NCBI GenBank assembly: GCA_913061425.1
Contig: CAJXUO010000027.1
Coordinates: 1 to 9,077, forward strand
Direction: 5' to 3'
Length of the DNA stretch: 9,077 nt
From: an uncultured Lutibacter sp.
Lineage (GTDB): Bacteria; Bacteroidota; Bacteroidia; Flavobacteriales; Flavobacteriaceae
Every line of letters starts with the position of its first letter. Position 1 is the stretch's first letter. A program made the position numbers and the translations under genes. Of the stretch, positions 5,496 to 9,077 are shown piece by piece. Below the pieces are notes generated by a model. The model was not told the origin of the DNA, made no database searches, and was given only the letters and a program-made list of their open reading frames with translations.

Positions 5496-5998
5496 TGCAA
5501 GTACACGGAATTATACATAGTTTTCCTAAAGAAATTAAAGCATTGATTGCTATTTTTTTAGTCATCCTTAGTATTGGTTTTTATTCAGGGCTCACGTTTG
5601 TAAACGAAACAACAGCATCGAATCCACAAGGAATAGAATCCCACTATAATGGAAATGAAACTGATGAAAATGCCACTGTAATGCAGTTTAAAAAGTCTAA
5701 AAGAGAAATATTGACGTTGGTACACAATCATATATTATCACTCTCAATAATCTTCTTTATCCTTTCTTTAATCCTTTCAACAACAAGTATTAACAAGAAC
5801 GTTAAGTGTTTTTTAATGTTTGAACCTTTCTTGTCAGTCTTGCTCACTTTTGGAGGTATTTACTTATTATGGTTAGATATTAATTGGATGAAATATGTGA
5901 TAATGATTTCTGGTATGTTGATGACATTAAGTTTTACCATTTCAGTATTTATAATTACATTTGAATTATTAAAAAACTCAAGAAAAAACTCAATCTAA
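5495..5998 (+). CDS. Four-helix inner-membrane protein coupled to the FMN protein
   Basis: This 167-residue protein shows four hydrophobic segments: about 16-36, 78-96, 106-127 and 133-158. Helices 1 and 2 are separated by a polar loop (37-76) containing GIESHYNGNE and the charged stretch MQFKKSKREILTLVHNH, with His77 and His79 at the membrane edge of helix 2. FEPFLSVLLTFGGIYLLW begins helix 3. I know no named function; similar helix layouts occur in uncharacterised proteins next to FMN-binding proteins. Its ATG shares one base with the previous stop (TAATG), so the two proteins are made together, and the lipoprotein gene starts 5 bases later. I infer a membrane partner that anchors the flavoprotein or passes electrons to it. 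The histidines could bind heme or metal, but there is no cytochrome motif and this is speculation. Confidence 0.6.
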   Translation: MQVHGIIHSFPKEIKALIAIFLVILSIGFYSGLTFVNETTASNPQGIESHYNGNETDENATVMQFKKSKREILTLVHNHILSLSIIFFILSLILSTTSINKNVKCFLMFEPFLSVLLTFGGIYLLWLDINWMKYVIMISGMLMTLSFTISVFIITFELLKNSRKNSI

Positions 5999-6003
5999 AA
6001 CTC

Positions 6004-6816
6004 ATGAAAAATACACTATATAGTTTAATTATTTTTGCTACCATGTTATTTATAGTAGCATCTTGTGATGACGCTGGAATTGATAGAACACCAAATGAAG
6101 TTACGCATGATTATATGCCATTTGCAGTTGCTAATTATTGGGTTTATGATGTAAACTCTTCAATAGACGGAATGTCACAAGATTCATTATATATTTCAGG
6201 GATTTCTAATACCAATGGATACGATTACTTTGATTTTGACACATCAGTAACAAGTACTAGTTTAGCGCCACAATTATATGCTCAAAATTTGCATAGAAAG
6301 TTAGATGGAAATCATTACACCTACGGTTCAATAAATTTAGGGAGTTTGTTTAATGATGTTTTTAATTTTGAAATTCTTTTGGATGATATTATTTTAGTAA
6401 GCGAATCTGCACCTATAGGAACAGTATTGGCTACACAAAGTAATTCAGTATCACAAACCTTAGGTGGAATTCCATTAACGATTAATTATACTTTAGAAAA
6501 CACGTTAAATAATATTGCAAGTACTCTTACGGTTAATTCTGAAATTTTCACTGATATTATAGAAACGGAAATCACATTGAATGTAACAATAACAGCAAAT
6601 GTTACTGTTGCTGGAATTACACTACCAATAACAGTTTTATCACCTCAAAACGTTTTGGTCATGACAAATAGTTATGCAGATCAAGTTGGATTGATACACT
6701 CTAATACCGAAATATCTTATGAACTAGAAGCTATTCCAGGAATAACATATCCTTTTCCGAGTAGCGCATCAGAAAATAGTGTACAAGAGATTATTCGTTA
6801 TAATGTAAATAATTAA
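6004..6816 (+). CDS. Hypothetical lipoprotein, last gene of the flavoprotein operon
   Basis: This 270-residue protein has a lipoprotein signal (YSLIIFATMLFIVASC, lipid-bearing Cys21) followed by the acidic D-D-A. Acidic residues after the Cys are compatible with outer-membrane placement or surface export in Bacteroidota, without proving it. The start of the mature part, YMPFAVANYWVYDV, is a motif common at the N-terminus of Bacteroidota lipoproteins of unknown role. The remainder is rich in Thr, Asn, Ile and Val in alternating patterns (for example VTITANVTVAGITLPITV), suggesting a beta-sandwich or beta-barrel-like fold. No catalytic motif is visible. It starts 5 bases after the membrane-protein stop and so belongs to that unit. 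I do not recognise a named family. Confidence 0.65.
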   Translation: MKNTLYSLIIFATMLFIVASCDDAGIDRTPNEVTHDYMPFAVANYWVYDVNSSIDGMSQDSLYISGISNTNGYDYFDFDTSVTSTSLAPQLYAQNLHRKLDGNHYTYGSINLGSLFNDVFNFEILLDDIILVSESAPIGTVLATQSNSVSQTLGGIPLTINYTLENTLNNIASTLTVNSEIFTDIIETEITLNVTITANVTVAGITLPITVLSPQNVLVMTNSYADQVGLIHSNTEISYELEAIPGITYPFPSSASENSVQEIIRYNVNN

Positions 6817-6847
6817 TCGAATATGCTTTTTTTAAGAGATAATACTC

Positions 6848-8375
<1,528 letters not shown>

Positions 8376-8543
8376 GTAACATTCTCTTTTGAAAGTTCTA
8401 ATTTGATTATTAGGAAAATAACGAACATTTTCAGTTTGTGCTATCCCTTAAAAAAGAGATGGATGTTCATCGTCTACAGTGATTTGAGACTGAATCAGTT
8501 TTTGAATAGTTTATTTTTTGAATTATTGTTCAGCATGTTTTAT

Positions 8544-9077
8544 TTAGATAGTATTTTTTATTTTCCCAAGTTGCCACATTAAAATTCCACCAGTAATAAA
8601 CATCCATATAGTATAAGCTCCTATTGGAATACCCATTTCTACATTATTTAATACAGAAGTAGCAATCACAAATGCTAATGTTCCGTTTTGTATACCACTT
8701 TCAACGGTAATTGAAATTGTATTTTTCAAGTCCAACTTAAAGAGCCTTGCCGTTAAATAACCTAATCCCATGGTTGTAAGATTTAAAGTTAATGTAACCA
8801 ATCCTACTTCTCTCATTGCAGCGCCTAGTAAATCGAAATTTGCTGCTATTACTGCGATAAAGACTAAGATGAAAATTACAGTAGAAGCAATTCGCATCGT
8901 TTTTTCCATACGTAAAGAAAAATTGGTTTTGTAGTGACGAATGAGCATTCCTATTGAAATAGGAATAACGGTGATTGCCATTATTTGTAGGATAGTATCA
9001 AATATGGGTAATTCAATAGTAACATTTGTACTAGACCCAAAATAATCTAAAGCATAGGATAAGATAAAAGGTATTGT
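8544..9077 (-). CDS. BASS-family (bile acid:sodium symporter-like) transporter, C-terminal part
   Basis: The minus-strand frame is open from the window end down to the TAA at 8546-8544, giving 177 residues of the C-terminal part; the N-terminus lies outside the window. At least five hydrophobic helices are seen. The segment EVGLVTLTLNLTTMGLGYLT followed by ESGIQNGTLAFVIATSVL is typical of the BASS family, where the E-x-G-x-Q-N-x-x-L-A helix is part of the sodium/substrate site. Members import organic anions such as bile acids, pantothenate or keto acids with sodium; the substrate here cannot be predicted. The first ATG inside the window (8981) is internal to a helix-containing reading frame that continues upstream, so it is not the start. 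It is convergent with guaB across a 190-base gap. Confidence 0.85.
   Translation of the reverse strand, partial: TIPFILSYALDYFGSSTNVTIELPIFDTILQIMAITVIPISIGMLIRHYKTNFSLRMEKTMRIASTVIFILVFIAVIAANFDLLGAAMREVGLVTLTLNLTTMGLGYLTARLFKLDLKNTISITVESGIQNGTLAFVIATSVLNNVEMGIPIGAYTIWMFITGGILMWQLGKIKNTI

Noticed and set aside
8424..8470. GAACAT...ATGTTC pairing between guaB and the transporter gene
   Set aside because: Only 6 bp with a loop of several tens of bases and no T-run; not distinguishable from chance.
8981..8981. ATG at 8981 as the start of the BASS transporter
   Set aside because: The frame continues upstream with transporter-like sequence to the window edge, so this Met is internal.

Overview
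The window comes from a Bacteroidota genome, most likely a marine-type Flavobacteriaceae. The DNA is AT-rich and Shine-Dalgarno sites are weak or absent. Most gene starts are preceded by a TAnnTTTG box, the -7 element of the Bacteroidota primary sigma factor. The proteins (split transketolase, Maf, SmpB, OprO/P-like porin, IMP dehydrogenase) read as flavobacterial. The first 46 bases are not genomic: they are an Illumina Nextera adapter plus index, so the true sequence starts at base 47 at a contig end.

Bases 47-1797 are on the minus strand. In transcription order they hold a small secreted-protein gene that appears frameshifted (1797-1425), a strong terminator (1387-1419), smpB (trans-translation), maf (nucleotide pyrophosphatase) and the first codons of the C-terminal transketolase subunit, cut off by the contig end. 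A divergent intergenic region (1798-1857) leads to a plus-strand lipoprotein of the 5'-nucleotidase/UshA family (1858-3366). Next is a decayed small membrane-protein gene on the minus strand with one in-frame stop (3521 to about 3366).

Bases 3580-6816 are the most interesting block. A 25-bp near-perfect palindrome that resembles a Fur/PerR-family operator lies immediately upstream of a textbook promoter (TTG-N19-TACATTTG). That promoter serves an outer-membrane porin. After a hairpin terminator comes a tight three-gene unit: an FMN-binding-domain protein with an SGAT flavinylation-type motif, a four-helix membrane protein whose start overlaps the previous stop, and a lipoprotein 5 bases further on. 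I infer a cell-envelope redox module (porin, periplasmic flavoprotein, membrane partner, surface or periplasmic lipoprotein), possibly controlled by metal or peroxide. This is a hypothesis, not a recognised system.

Bases 6848-8375 are guaB (IMP dehydrogenase, purine synthesis), with its own promoter, an 8-bp inverted repeat just before the start codon and a probable terminator. A minus-strand BASS-family (bile acid:sodium symporter-like) transporter converges on it and runs off the window end. No tRNA, rRNA, CRISPR array, insertion sequence or phage gene was seen.
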